Made by a program: the position numbers and the translations under genes. Below, piece after piece: positions 50,158 to 59,655 of a DNA stretch of 64,000 bases (the stretch's first letter is position 1; each line of letters opens with the position of its first letter). Source of the DNA: Pseudoalteromonas holothuriae (lineage in GTDB: Bacteria > Pseudomonadota > Gammaproteobacteria > Enterobacterales > Alteromonadaceae). The notes below the pieces were generated by a model. That model worked only from the letters and a program-made list of their open reading frames with translations. It did not search any database and was not told the DNA's origin. The DNA lies in NCBI RefSeq assembly GCF_945859825.1, contig NZ_CAMAPC010000021.1:1-64000 (forward strand), written 5' to 3'.

Positions 50158-51962
50158 TGATGCGAATTGCTATTACTCGCCCTGAGGGTAAAGGACTGCA
50201 GCTTTCACAATTGCTGAATCAGCAAGATATTTACAATGTACACACTCCGGTGTTGCGTATTGTACCTTGTGAGCTCAGTCCCAATGAGTTAGCACCATTG
50301 CAAGAGGCTGACATCATTGTGTTTATTTCACAAGATGCGGTTAGGCAGTTGGCATTGCGAGTAAATACTTTACCACAAAGTGCGCAATTATTTGCTGTGG
50401 GCGAGCAAACAGCACTGGCTATTCACACACATTTTTCTCGCCATGCTATCACGCCAAAACAACAAGATTCAGAAGGGCTATTAGCGCTAGCTCAATTGCA
50501 ACAGCTAGAGACAAAGCAAGTCGTGTTGGTAAAAGGGCAAGGTGGACGCGCACTATTAGCCAAAACAATGAAGCAGCGTGGAGCCATTTTAAATATGTGC
50601 GCTGTATACAAACGCGTTGCGCAACAAAGCACCTCCGATGTCTGGTTAGACCACTGGCGAAGTGAGCAGATTGACGGTATAGTCATAACCAGCAATGCAG
50701 CGATAGATGCAATATTTGATTGTCAGCATACTGAAAATTTAACGTGGTTGAAAACACGCCTCTTTTTTTTGGTAAGCCAGCGCAGTGCCAGCTATTTAGA
50801 AGACTCCTACGGGGTGGAATCGCAACACATTCATGTTGCCAGTGGGCCAGGTGATCTGGCGATATTTACCAGTATAGTGCCAAACCAACATCAGCAAGGT
50901 AGCCATATGAGCGAGCAAGACACGCAATCTGAACCTGTACAGCAACACGTTGAGCCACCAGCAACTCAACCAATTTTTAAACAAAAAGTCAGCAAATTAG
51001 CAGTGTTAGCTTTGCTGGTTGCCATGGTTGGCGGCGCTGCTACAACAGGGTTGATTATTCATGGCCAACAGATAAGTGATAAAACTTATGCTGCATTGGC
51101 TCAGCTTCGTGCTGATAATACACAGCTGAGTGAGCAATTAAAGCAAACTCAAGCGCAGTTGATTGGTTTAAAACAACAACAATTGCAAGTGAATAAAAAT
51201 ATTGAGCAACAACTGGCCTTACAAACGCAAACGGTTGATGCACAGTTGCAAGCGGCTCTATCACAAGCAAAACAGCAGATTAGCCCAGCATTAAACAGCG
51301 AAGTACACTACTTACAGCGTATGGCGCAGTTTAAAGCCAATGCAGAGCAAGACTACCAAGGTGCCATCGCGGTGTTACAACGTTTGTATCAAGTCGTACA
51401 AAACGAAGTGGATAATACAGCATTATTAAGCGCAATAGCGACAGACATTGCCACTTTACAAGCGCAGCCTAAACCTGCTTTTGAAGCGCTTTACATGCAA
51501 CTACATGGGATGTTGCAGCAAGTTGATGATTTAGCTTTGAAAATGTTGCAATTGCCTGAGCTTAAGCCGCAAATTGATAATCAGCTATCCGGCGATGTGG
51601 GTGACTTTAAAAGTAATTTTAAGAAAACTTGGCAAGCTCTAGTGGATGATTTCATACAAGTGAGAACGCGAGAAATCGCTGTGATAGACCCGCTTTTAGA
51701 TGCAGAGCAACAACAGCTGTTGAGAGCGCAACTGCGAAGCCACCTTTCACAAGCTCAAACCGCACTTATGGATAAACAAGCCAGTATTTTTTTTAGCGCA
51801 TTAGAATCGGCTGAAGCAACCTTAGTACAGTTTTATAATCCACAAGACAGTGCTGTGCAATCAATGCAAACGAGTTTAGTAGCGCTACTGCAAGCACCAC
51901 TGAAGTTCAGTTCGCAAATTAATTTACAATCGGCGACGGCAGTTAAGGAGTGGCTACAATGA
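50157..51962 (+). CDS. hemD: Uroporphyrinogen-III synthase fused to HemX-like protein
   Basis: A single 601-residue frame with two parts. Residues 1-about 248 are uroporphyrinogen-III synthase (HemD), which closes and inverts ring D of hydroxymethylbilane. Residues 251-601 match HemX: a membrane helix near 280-301, then a coiled-coil and helical region. In E. coli the two are separate genes, hemD and hemX. An ATG at 50907 (residue 251) with AAGG about seven bases upstream could start HemX separately, so the frame may make both a fusion and a free HemX. It overlaps hemC and hemY, supporting tight operon coupling. Confidence 0.9.
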   Translation: MMRIAITRPEGKGLQLSQLLNQQDIYNVHTPVLRIVPCELSPNELAPLQEADIIVFISQDAVRQLALRVNTLPQSAQLFAVGEQTALAIHTHFSRHAITPKQQDSEGLLALAQLQQLETKQVVLVKGQGGRALLAKTMKQRGAILNMCAVYKRVAQQSTSDVWLDHWRSEQIDGIVITSNAAIDAIFDCQHTENLTWLKTRLFFLVSQRSASYLEDSYGVESQHIHVASGPGDLAIFTSIVPNQHQQGSHMSEQDTQSEPVQQHVEPPATQPIFKQKVSKLAVLALLVAMVGGAATTGLIIHGQQISDKTYAALAQLRADNTQLSEQLKQTQAQLIGLKQQQLQVNKNIEQQLALQTQTVDAQLQAALSQAKQQISPALNSEVHYLQRMAQFKANAEQDYQGAIAVLQRLYQVVQNEVDNTALLSAIATDIATLQAQPKPAFEALYMQLHGMLQQVDDLALKMLQLPELKPQIDNQLSGDVGDFKSNFKKTWQALVDDFIQVRTREIAVIDPLLDAEQQQLLRAQLRSHLSQAQTALMDKQASIFFSALESAEATLVQFYNPQDSAVQSMQTSLVALLQAPLKFSSQINLQSATAVKEWLQ

Positions 51963-53068
51963 TTAAAGCACTCATGGTGATAGCCATCGTTGCTTTAGCT
52001 ATGGCTGCGGGGCATTTGCTGATTGATGAAAAAGGCTATGTACTCATTGCCTTTAATGATACAACGATAGAGGGCACTATCGTTGCCTTTGTTATTATGC
52101 TGCTGATAACCGTGTTTGGCTCATGGCTGATACTTAAAGTACTAACATTTAGTTGGAGATTGTATCGTTCAACGACCGGGCACTTTAGTAATAAAAAGCA
52201 CGCTAAGTCTGAGCAGGCGCTCACCGATGCTATTTGGGGAGTACTCAATGATGATGCGCATATGGTGCAAAGTGCTTTTGCGAAGGTGAATGCACCGACT
52301 CAGTGGCAAGATCACCAACATGGGTTGCTTGCTAAAGCTGCATTGCAATCTGGCGAACAAGCGCAAGCTTTACAACATTTGCAAGCTATGTCAGATGATG
52401 CACAAGCACAAGTGCCTAAATTATGGTTAAATGCCAACCAATCTGAGCAAGCTTTGGCATTGCTATCTCAGCCAATGCAACAGAAAAAGCCGAACGCTGC
52501 GGCGGTGAGTAATTACTTAGAAGGTTTATTGCATGAGCAGCAGTTAGCACAAGTAGTGAGTACTTTATCGAGTAAGCATAAGCAGCTGGATTTGAGTGAG
52601 CCCCAATGGCATGGCTTTTTTAAGCGCTTTTTCGACACAGCAAAGCAAGAAGCGACAAGTTTTTTTGCGCAATTACCTAAAGCTGTTCAAGCACACGCTC
52701 AGCTAGCTTATCTTCAGAGCGTCGCCAGTCAGGGCAAGTTATCTAATGTGCATGAGGTGCTGATCAAGTTACTTAAAAAGGGCCAATATAAGCAGTTAGC
52801 TCAGGTGTTATCCCATGCCAAAGGAGCGGATGTAAAATTGACGCAAGCAATTCAAACAAGTTTAAAAAAACAGCCAGAACACAGTGAATTGTTATTTTGC
52901 TTAGCTTGTATGGCGAATGCAGAAGGAGACTTTGAATTAGCTGCAAAAATATTTGCTAGTTTACCAGAGCAAGACTGGCAAAGTTACTGGATAGACCCTG
53001 CACTGCACAGTTTTGAGCAAACAGGGCAATTTAAGCGGGCCTATCAACTGGCCCGTCATCAATGGTAA
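51959..53068 (+). CDS. hemY: Heme biosynthesis-associated TPR protein HemY
   Basis: A 369-residue protein with two N-terminal membrane helices (about 3-20 and 40-62) and a cytoplasmic TPR region. It corresponds to HemY of E. coli, which is not the protoporphyrinogen oxidase of the same name. I set the start at ATG 51959: AAGGAG lies eight bases upstream and the start overlaps the stop of the previous gene as ATGA. It is the last gene of the operon and is followed by a good terminator. Confidence 0.93.
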   Translation: MIKALMVIAIVALAMAAGHLLIDEKGYVLIAFNDTTIEGTIVAFVIMLLITVFGSWLILKVLTFSWRLYRSTTGHFSNKKHAKSEQALTDAIWGVLNDDAHMVQSAFAKVNAPTQWQDHQHGLLAKAALQSGEQAQALQHLQAMSDDAQAQVPKLWLNANQSEQALALLSQPMQQKKPNAAAVSNYLEGLLHEQQLAQVVSTLSSKHKQLDLSEPQWHGFFKRFFDTAKQEATSFFAQLPKAVQAHAQLAYLQSVASQGKLSNVHEVLIKLLKKGQYKQLAQVLSHAKGADVKLTQAIQTSLKKQPEHSELLFCLACMANAEGDFELAAKIFASLPEQDWQSYWIDPALHSFEQTGQFKRAYQLARHQW

Positions 53069-53077
53069 ATTATTTTT

Positions 53078-53102
53078 AAGCCAGCGAAATGCTGGCTTTT
53101 TT
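53078..53102 (+). terminator. Intrinsic terminator of the cyaY-hemY operon
   Basis: An eight-pair stem (53078-53085 with 53091-53098) with a five-base loop is followed by a run of six T, ten bases after the hemY stop codon. Confidence 0.85.
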
Positions 53103-53129
53103 GTACTTGCATAAATAGCAAGCAGTGTT

Positions 53130-53290
53130 ATACCAATCGACATAAATATTTAATCAATTTTTAGAATTAAATTTCACGCTAACTGCGTTAGGAATTTATC
53201 ATTTAGAACAACTAAATAGCAAAATTTCTGCCTTGTTATCGAGCAAATTTTTTAGCTAAAAATAGACTCCTTTTTTAAGACGATTGGTAT
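53130..53290. repeat. Inverted-repeat-bounded element, copy 3
   Basis: This 161-bp segment is bounded by perfect ten-base inverted ends: ATACCAATCG (53130-53139) and CGATTGGTAT (53281-53290). There is no ORF. Its core near 53204-53243 (TAGAACAAC, then TTGCCTTGTTA-like) is related to the cores of the elements at 16734 and 54422. It fills most of the 300-base gap between the hemY terminator and add. The absence of a transposase and the short length suggest a non-autonomous repeat; similar ends are known to recur in marine gammaproteobacteria, but I could not count copies. Confidence 0.7.
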
Positions 53291-53368
53291 GAAAAATGGA
53301 CATGTGTCCTTGATCTTTATCTATGGGTGCGTATGATCCCAAAAATTTTATCTGCAGCCGAGTGACCT

Positions 53369-54361
53369 ATGATCAATAAAACTTTACCTTTGCTTGATTT
53401 ACACCGCCACCTTGATGGAAATGTACGTGCTAGTACAATTTTAGAGCTTGGCCAGAAATTTAACTTACCCCTGCCAGCACATGATTTAGAAGGGCTACGT
53501 GAGCATGTGCAAGTCATAGATAATGCGCCCGATCTTATGTCGTTTTTGGCGAAGTTAGACTGGGGTGTCAAAGTACTGGGTGATTATGAAGCATGCCGGC
53601 GTATTGCTATGGAGAATGTGGCAGATGCACAGGCTCAAAATCTTGACTATACCGAGCTGCGTTTTAGCCCTTATTACATGGCACAAAGTCATAATTTACA
53701 CCCACAAGGCGTGACGGAAGCGGTGATTGATGGCGTAAAAGCAGCCACTCAAGGCCAACATATTAAAGTAAATCTAATCGGCATAATGTCCAGAACCTAT
53801 GGCGTAGAAAAGTGTCAGTATGAACTCGATGCACTCTTGGCATGTAAGAATGATTTGGTCGCTGTTGACCTTGCAGGTGATGAAATAGGTTATCCAGGGG
53901 AGCTGTTTGTTGAGCATTTTAAACAAGTGCACAATGCATACTTAGGGGCAACCATTCATGCAGGTGAAGCGCGTGGTGCTCAAAGTATTTGGCAAGCTAT
54001 CAAAGAGCTGGGTGCAACCCGTATCGGTCATGGTGTTAAAGCCATTGAAGACCCTAAACTTATGGATTACTTACGCGATAGTTGTATTGGTATTGAATCA
54101 TGCTTAACCAGTAATATTTTAACCAGTACAGTGAGCAGCTTAGAAACGCATCCGCTAAAGCAGTTTTTAACTCATAATATATTGGCATGTATAAATACTG
54201 ACGACCCAGCTGTACAAGGTATTGAATTAGAATATGAATATCAAGTGGCAGCGCCCAAAGCAGGTTTAACGCAAGCGGATATTGAAAAAGCACAGCGTAA
54301 TGCTCTAGAAATAGCTTATCTAAGTGACTGCGACAAGCAAGCGTTAATCGCACATTATTAG
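53369..54361 (+). CDS. add: Adenosine deaminase
   Basis: A 330-residue enzyme that deaminates adenosine to inosine. Zinc ligands are in D-L-H-R-H-L-D-G near residues 10-17, H-A-G-E-A (about 197-201) and N-T-D-D-P (about 278-282), with the catalytic Glu in H-A-G-E and Asp in T-D-D. The similarity to E. coli Add is high through the length. The start ATG 53369 has only a weak ribosome binding site. I looked for the adenine riboswitch known upstream of some add genes and did not see one. The gene ends at a strong terminator. Confidence 0.95.
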   Translation: MINKTLPLLDLHRHLDGNVRASTILELGQKFNLPLPAHDLEGLREHVQVIDNAPDLMSFLAKLDWGVKVLGDYEACRRIAMENVADAQAQNLDYTELRFSPYYMAQSHNLHPQGVTEAVIDGVKAATQGQHIKVNLIGIMSRTYGVEKCQYELDALLACKNDLVAVDLAGDEIGYPGELFVEHFKQVHNAYLGATIHAGEARGAQSIWQAIKELGATRIGHGVKAIEDPKLMDYLRDSCIGIESCLTSNILTSTVSSLETHPLKQFLTHNILACINTDDPAVQGIELEYEYQVAAPKAGLTQADIEKAQRNALEIAYLSDCDKQALIAHY

Positions 54362-54374
54362 AGAAGTTAGGAAC

Positions 54375-54410
54375 ATATAAAAAACGCGCCAATTGGCGCG
54401 TTTTTTATAT
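54375..54410. terminator. Bidirectional terminator after add
   Basis: A perfect 16-pair stem (54375-54390 with 54395-54410) has a GC-rich tip (GCGCC), a four-base loop and long A and T flanks. It can terminate in both directions. Confidence 0.92.
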
Positions 54411-54421
54411 CGATGAGATTG

Positions 54422-54544
54422 TACCAATGTTATTAAATTATTGATTATTTAGCGGACTAAATGACTCATGCAGAATAACTATGTACTGAAATTTTGCCAT
54501 GCTACTCGGTCATTTATCTATCAGTATTAGCTGATAATTTATTT
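54422..54544. repeat. Interspersed repeat element, copy 2
   Basis: The segment starts with TACCAAT (54422-54428) and its core at 54460-54544 closely matches 16795-16880. There is no matching inverted end on its right side, where the fre gene begins. The stop codon of fre (54539-54541) lies within the last bases of the repeat, so the element appears to have been inserted at, or supplies, the end of that gene. It encodes nothing. Confidence 0.65.
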
Positions 54545-55252
54545 AATAAACGCAAACGCGTCTGCATACATGTGCTCGCGCTCAGCACCGTGATTGATAA
54601 AGTCGTCACGTACAATGCCAATCATGTCAAAGCGACCAGCCATATAAATACAGTAAGGTTCAAGTGAAACAATGTCTTTCATTACGGCCTTATGAACATA
54701 GCCGGTATGACCACTCCAAGAGTCTGACGCATTTTCAACCACAGGAATAAACTGAAAGTTTTTACGGCTGGCAGCCCAAGCTTCCATTTCTTGCTTTGCA
54801 TACAATGCCGATGCCTCTTTCACTCCCCAGTAAAATAGTACTGGTTGGTCAAAATTGATTTCAGCGAGGTGATCAGCCATTGATTTTACATAAGAGAAAC
54901 CAGTACCTCCTGCAAGTAATACAATGGGGCGCTGCTTATCAATGCGTAGCTGAGATACACCTAAGCCAACTTCGAGTGTCACTGAGGCAGTGTTTGTATG
55001 TGCATCTCGTAAATGTTCTAGAGATTGCATGGCATATGAATCAGCGCCAGAGGCACCAATGTGTAACTCTAACTCATTGTGTAAAGAAGGACGGCTGGCG
55101 ATAGAAAAAGCTCGCTTATCTTTTTCACCTAACACTAATTGTAAATAGTGGCCAGCTTCAAATGTCACAGCCACATCAGGCTTAAGTGTCACTTTGTGAA
55201 CAAATTCTGTAAGTGGACTAATCGCGGTCACTTGCGCTTTTACTAATTGCAT
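54539..55252 (-). CDS. fre: NAD(P)H-flavin reductase
   Basis: A 237-residue ferredoxin-reductase-fold flavin reductase. The flavin motif R-A-F-S-I-A-S is near 52-58, and the NAD-binding motif L-A-G-G-T-G-F-S is at about 109-116. It makes reduced flavins for other enzymes, and the neighbour ubiD, which depends on prenylated reduced flavin, is a likely user; fre next to ubiD is also the arrangement in E. coli. The stop codon is provided at the edge of the repeat element at 54422-54544. It lies 76 bases after ubiD. Confidence 0.92.
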   Translation of the reverse strand: MQLVKAQVTAISPLTEFVHKVTLKPDVAVTFEAGHYLQLVLGEKDKRAFSIASRPSLHNELELHIGASGADSYAMQSLEHLRDAHTNTASVTLEVGLGVSQLRIDKQRPIVLLAGGTGFSYVKSMADHLAEINFDQPVLFYWGVKEASALYAKQEMEAWAASRKNFQFIPVVENASDSWSGHTGYVHKAVMKDIVSLEPYCIYMAGRFDMIGIVRDDFINHGAEREHMYADAFAFIK

Positions 55253-55328
55253 ATTTTACCTTTCGCACGGCGGTTAATTTAATCACTGTATAAAGTATCG
55301 GCACTTTATCACAGCCTTTAAGGTTATC

Positions 55329-56819
55329 CTATTGCTTGACTTTAATGCCTAGGCTGTCCCAAATCTCGTCTACACGTTGTTTTGTGGTGTCATCCATTAC
55401 AATAGGCTCTCCCCATTCTCGGTCGGTTTCTCCAGCCCATTTATTGGTTGCATCTAAACCCATTTTTGAACCTAGCCCTGAAACGGGTGAGGCGAAATCT
55501 AGATAATCTATTGGCGTATTATCAATTAGTGTTGTGTCTCGGGTTGGGTCCATTCTGGTGGTGATGGCCCAAATCACATCATTCCAATCTCGGGCATTGA
55601 CATCATCATCACATACTATCACAAACTTGGTATACATAAATTGCCTAAGGAAAGACCAAACGCCCATCATTACACGTTTTGCATGACCTGGATATTGCTT
55701 CTTCATAGTCACTATCGCCATACGGTATGAGCACCCTTCAGGCGGTAAATAAAAATCTACAATTTCGGGGAACTGCTTTTGTAAAATTGGTACAAACACT
55801 TCGTTTAGTGCAACCCCTAAAATTGCAGGCTCGTCAGGTGGGCGGCCTGTGTAGGTGCTGTGATAAATAGGGTCTTTACGGTGGGTAAGGTGAGTGACTG
55901 TCATAACAGGAAAGTCATCCACTTCATTGTAGTACCCCGTGTGATCACCATATGGTCCCTCAGGTGCTACTTCACCGGGCATGATATACCCTTCAAGTAC
56001 TATTTCTGCGTTAGCTGGTACTTGTAAATCGTTGGATAGAGACTTTACAACTTCAGTTTTAGCACCGCGCAACAGTCCTGCAAATGCATATTCGCTAAGG
56101 GTGTCAGGCACGGGGGTCACTGCGCCGAGAATAGTGGCAGGGTCAGCGCCTAATGCCACTGATACCGGGTACGGTTCACCAGGGTGTTCTTTACACCATT
56201 CTTGAAAGTCCAACGCACCACCGCGGTGAGATAACCAACGCATGATGATTTTATTTTTACCTAACAATTGTTGGCGATAGATGCCTAAGTTTTGACGTTT
56301 TTTGTAAGGTCCACGGGTAACGGTTAAACCCCAAGTAATCAGAGGGGCTGCATCACCTGGCCAGCAATGTTGAATAGGCAACTTCGTTAAATCGACATCT
56401 TCACCGCTAAGTACAACTTGCTGACAGGGCGCTTTGCGCACTTCTTTGGCTGGCATATTTAGCACTTGCTTATATGCCGGTAACTGACCAAGGGCTTCGC
56501 GAATACCTTTAGGGGGTTCTGGTTCTTTTAAAAAAGCCAGTAGTTTGCCAACTTCTCGTAAAGCGCTCACATCATCTTGGCCCATCCCCATGGCGACGCG
56601 CTTTGGTGTACCAAATAAATTGGCTAAAACGGGAATATCAAACCCAACTGGATTTTCAAATAGCAGAGCCGGGCCGCCAGCTCTGAGTGTGCGGTCGGCT
56701 ATTTCGGTCATTTCTAGCTTGGTTGAAATAGGCTGAGAAATACGTACTAATTCGCCTTGCGCTTCTAAGCGCGAGATAAAATCTCGCAAGTCTTTATATT
56801 TCATTTGATTACTAGACAT
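55329..56819 (-). CDS. ubiD: 4-hydroxy-3-polyprenylbenzoate decarboxylase
   Basis: A 496-residue UbiD decarboxylase of ubiquinone synthesis, which uses prenylated FMN made by UbiX. Conserved segments include E-G-P-Y-G-D-H-T-G-Y-Y (about 279-289), the W-S-F-L-R-Q region and M-D-P-T-R-D-T near the C-terminus. Length is close to E. coli UbiD. It is followed on the same strand by fre, a flavin reductase. Confidence 0.95.
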   Translation of the reverse strand: MSSNQMKYKDLRDFISRLEAQGELVRISQPISTKLEMTEIADRTLRAGGPALLFENPVGFDIPVLANLFGTPKRVAMGMGQDDVSALREVGKLLAFLKEPEPPKGIREALGQLPAYKQVLNMPAKEVRKAPCQQVVLSGEDVDLTKLPIQHCWPGDAAPLITWGLTVTRGPYKKRQNLGIYRQQLLGKNKIIMRWLSHRGGALDFQEWCKEHPGEPYPVSVALGADPATILGAVTPVPDTLSEYAFAGLLRGAKTEVVKSLSNDLQVPANAEIVLEGYIMPGEVAPEGPYGDHTGYYNEVDDFPVMTVTHLTHRKDPIYHSTYTGRPPDEPAILGVALNEVFVPILQKQFPEIVDFYLPPEGCSYRMAIVTMKKQYPGHAKRVMMGVWSFLRQFMYTKFVIVCDDDVNARDWNDVIWAITTRMDPTRDTTLIDNTPIDYLDFASPVSGLGSKMGLDATNKWAGETDREWGEPIVMDDTTKQRVDEIWDSLGIKVKQ

Positions 56820-56972
56820 CTGAATTTGTCATAAGTATAACAAGATGACTTTGAAATGGCAGTAACCTGCGCTTTATTTGATGTTGTGCAATACTTGAAG
56901 CTGCCATATGTTTTAAAAGGGTGTGCTTTGCTCTATAGTCGGCCTCGAGCCTTAATTTTTGTGGTGGCTAGA

Positions 56973-59573
56973 TTGAAAATTATAAAAACAATCACGTTGT
57001 ATTTAGCTTTGTATTGTAGCAGTGTGGCTGCACTGTCTTCGCATGACCCCGTTTTTTTGCAACATAGTGCGGTGATGATGGTCATTCACCCTCAGTCGGG
57101 TCAGATTATTGCGGCAAACAATTCTGCTGCAAAGTTTTATGGTTACCCGCCTGACGAACTTACGCGCATGCGTATTCAAGATATTAATCAACTTAATGCA
57201 GAGCAAGTGGCACAAGAGCGAACGCAAGCATTGGCTGAGGGTCGCAATTATTTTATTTTTCGCCATGAATTAGCTGATGGCTCACTAAGAACCGTGAGTG
57301 TATATTCAACCCCATTTGTTGATGAGAATGGACGGTCACAGTTGTTATCTGTGATCCATGACATAAGCACCCAGCGGGAGTTGCAAGATTCACTCTGGTA
57401 TTATCAAAATAACTTAGAAGAGCAAGTACAGGCTCAAACGCAAGAAATTCAGCAAATAAATAATATGCGTATGCTGTTATTAGCTTCGACCATCGTTATT
57501 TTGTTGGTCTCAATAGCGGTGTTGAGTGTTTTATTTTTACGCTTACGTACAGCCAAACTACGCTCAGAGGCACAAGGTGCAAGATTAGAAGCCATTTTTA
57601 ATGGTATTGATGACCTGTTAATTTTTACAGATGAGCATGGCACAATTTTATCCACCAATAAGCGAGTTGCGGATAGGTTTGGCTCTCAAACGCAATGGCT
57701 CAATCAATCAATCGCAAAGATGTTAAAAAACAACCCTTGTACGAATGAAAGTTCATGTCATCAAATTCCATATGAGTTGCAGGTTCAAAATCAAATTAGC
57801 ACCTTCAGTGTAACTAAAAATCCAGTATTAGATATTAATAGGCAGCTACTAGGTTATATATATGTGTTGCAGGACATTAGTGAGCTTTTAGCTCAAGAAA
57901 AAGAGCAGCGCTTAGCTCGAACAGTATTTGAGACCACCAGTGAAGGGGTTATGGTGTCAGATAAGAACAACCGTATTCAAATGGTTAATCGTGCCTTTAG
58001 TGAAATCACTGGATTTAGCGGTGATGAAGTCATGGGGCAGTCACCTGCTATGTTTAACTCTGGGCATCATGGTCATGCTTATTTTAGTCGGCTGTATCAA
58101 ACATTAAATGAGCGTGGGCACTGGGAAGGGGAAATTTGGAATCGTCGTAAAAGCGGTGATGTATTTCCTAGCTGGTTACAAGTGTCAGCGGTATTTGACC
58201 AACAGGGTGATATTGAGATGTATGTCGCTTTATTTAACGATATAACCTCTCGTAAACATCATGAACAAATGATGTGGCAACAGGCAAACTTTGATACTTT
58301 GACTGGTTTAGCGAATCGCCCTCATTACCATGAAAAGTTTGATTTGGCGCTAGAAGTGGCCAAAGATCAACAAACGCGTTTAGCCATCTGTTTTATTGAC
58401 TTAGACCGCTTTAAGGCAATCAATGACACTTTGGGGCATCATATTGGCGATCTACTACTGATTGAAGCCGCGCAACGTATTCAAGATTGCACGCGTAGTA
58501 GCGATACGGTGGCGCGCCTTGGAGGTGATGAATTTGCCATATTACTCACGGATATTAAGAGTATTCGAGATGTCGAGATGATTGCTAATAAGATTTTACA
58601 TCAATTAAGTAGTCCGTTTGTACTTGAAGGTCATGATGCTTTTGTATCTGGCAGTATTGGCATTACGTTTTATCCTGACGATGGAGATGATCGTAAAGTA
58701 TTACTGCGTAATGCGGATAGCGCGATGTATAAAGCCAAGGAGCATGGTCGCAATTGCTTTCAGTTTTATACCAGTGCAATGCATGAAAATGCCAAAGCAC
58801 GCAGTTTACTTGAAGGAGCATTGCACAAAGCTCTGCCGAACAAAGAGCTGTCTGTTGTTTATCAGCCTATTCAAGATATGCAAGAGGAGCGAATAGGGTG
58901 TGAGGCGTTATTACGCTGGCGTAGTGAAATTCTGGGTGATGTATCACCGATGGAGTTTATTCCTATCAGTGAAGAGCTTGGCCTTATTTTGGCTATGGGG
59001 GAATGGGTGTTATACCAAGCTTGTGCGCAGGCGAAAAGTTGGTATGAACAAAGTAGTAAACCATTTTTTGTGACTGTTAATGTCTCAAGCACCCAGTTCA
59101 AACGCCAAGATGTGGCTGTGTTAGTGGCTCAAGTGCTGCGAGATACAGGCTTACCAGCGAAGAGTCTAACGCTTGAAATTACTGAGAATGTACTCGCCGA
59201 TAACTCAGATCATATCTTAAGGCAGCTGCGCTCATTAAGAGGTATGGGAGTTGAACTGGCCATTGATGATTTTGGAACTGGTTATTCATCATTGAGTTAT
59301 CTAAAACGCTTTCCGCTGTCAAAATTAAAAATTGATAAAGAGTTTATTCAAGACTTACCAAGCGATGCTGAAGACAGGGCGTTGGTAAAGGCAATTATTT
59401 CTATGGCGGCAAACTTAAACTTGAAGGTTGTTGCTGAAGGGGTTGAAACAATAGAGCAACTTGGATTACTAAAGCAATTAAACTGTGATTTTACACAAGG
59501 CTATTATCACAGTCGACCACTGAGCGCTGAAGATTTTACGGTCTATTTAGCGCGTTTCAATGAGTCACGTTAG
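56973..59573 (+). CDS. PAS-GGDEF-EAL c-di-GMP signalling protein
   Basis: An 866-residue protein with a signal or membrane segment (about 1-20), a periplasmic PAS domain (about 27-135), a membrane helix (about 166-190), two cytoplasmic PAS domains (about 205-315 and 318-435), a GGDEF domain and an EAL domain. The GGDEF motif is intact (R-L-G-G-D-E-F) with the inhibitory site R-S-S-D five residues before it. The EAL signature is C-E-A-L-L-R-W. Both synthesis and breakdown of c-di-GMP are possible. I chose TTG 56973, which gives a clean signal peptide with a weak GGTGG site; GTG 56961 and ATG 56856 are alternatives. Confidence 0.88.
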   Translation: MKIIKTITLYLALYCSSVAALSSHDPVFLQHSAVMMVIHPQSGQIIAANNSAAKFYGYPPDELTRMRIQDINQLNAEQVAQERTQALAEGRNYFIFRHELADGSLRTVSVYSTPFVDENGRSQLLSVIHDISTQRELQDSLWYYQNNLEEQVQAQTQEIQQINNMRMLLLASTIVILLVSIAVLSVLFLRLRTAKLRSEAQGARLEAIFNGIDDLLIFTDEHGTILSTNKRVADRFGSQTQWLNQSIAKMLKNNPCTNESSCHQIPYELQVQNQISTFSVTKNPVLDINRQLLGYIYVLQDISELLAQEKEQRLARTVFETTSEGVMVSDKNNRIQMVNRAFSEITGFSGDEVMGQSPAMFNSGHHGHAYFSRLYQTLNERGHWEGEIWNRRKSGDVFPSWLQVSAVFDQQGDIEMYVALFNDITSRKHHEQMMWQQANFDTLTGLANRPHYHEKFDLALEVAKDQQTRLAICFIDLDRFKAINDTLGHHIGDLLLIEAAQRIQDCTRSSDTVARLGGDEFAILLTDIKSIRDVEMIANKILHQLSSPFVLEGHDAFVSGSIGITFYPDDGDDRKVLLRNADSAMYKAKEHGRNCFQFYTSAMHENAKARSLLEGALHKALPNKELSVVYQPIQDMQEERIGCEALLRWRSEILGDVSPMEFIPISEELGLILAMGEWVLYQACAQAKSWYEQSSKPFFVTVNVSSTQFKRQDVAVLVAQVLRDTGLPAKSLTLEITENVLADNSDHILRQLRSLRGMGVELAIDDFGTGYSSLSYLKRFPLSKLKIDKEFIQDLPSDAEDRALVKAIISMAANLNLKVVAEGVETIEQLGLLKQLNCDFTQGYYHSRPLSAEDFTVYLARFNESR

Positions 59574-59620
59574 TATGTAATTCACTTGTGGCTGAACGCT
59601 GCGATATGAATAGCCTATTT

Positions 59621-59648
59621 AAAAACGGTCGCCAGTAAGCGACCGTTT
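59621..59648. terminator. Bidirectional terminator
   Basis: A ten-pair stem AAACGGTCGC / GCGACCGTTT (59623-59632 with 59639-59648) lies between the convergent GGDEF-EAL and M28 peptidase genes, with T-runs on both strands. Confidence 0.85.
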
Positions 59649-59655
59649 ATTAAGT

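Noticed and set aside
53291..53368. Adenine riboswitch before add
   Set aside because: The short leader shows no three-way junction or conserved purine-aptamer segments.
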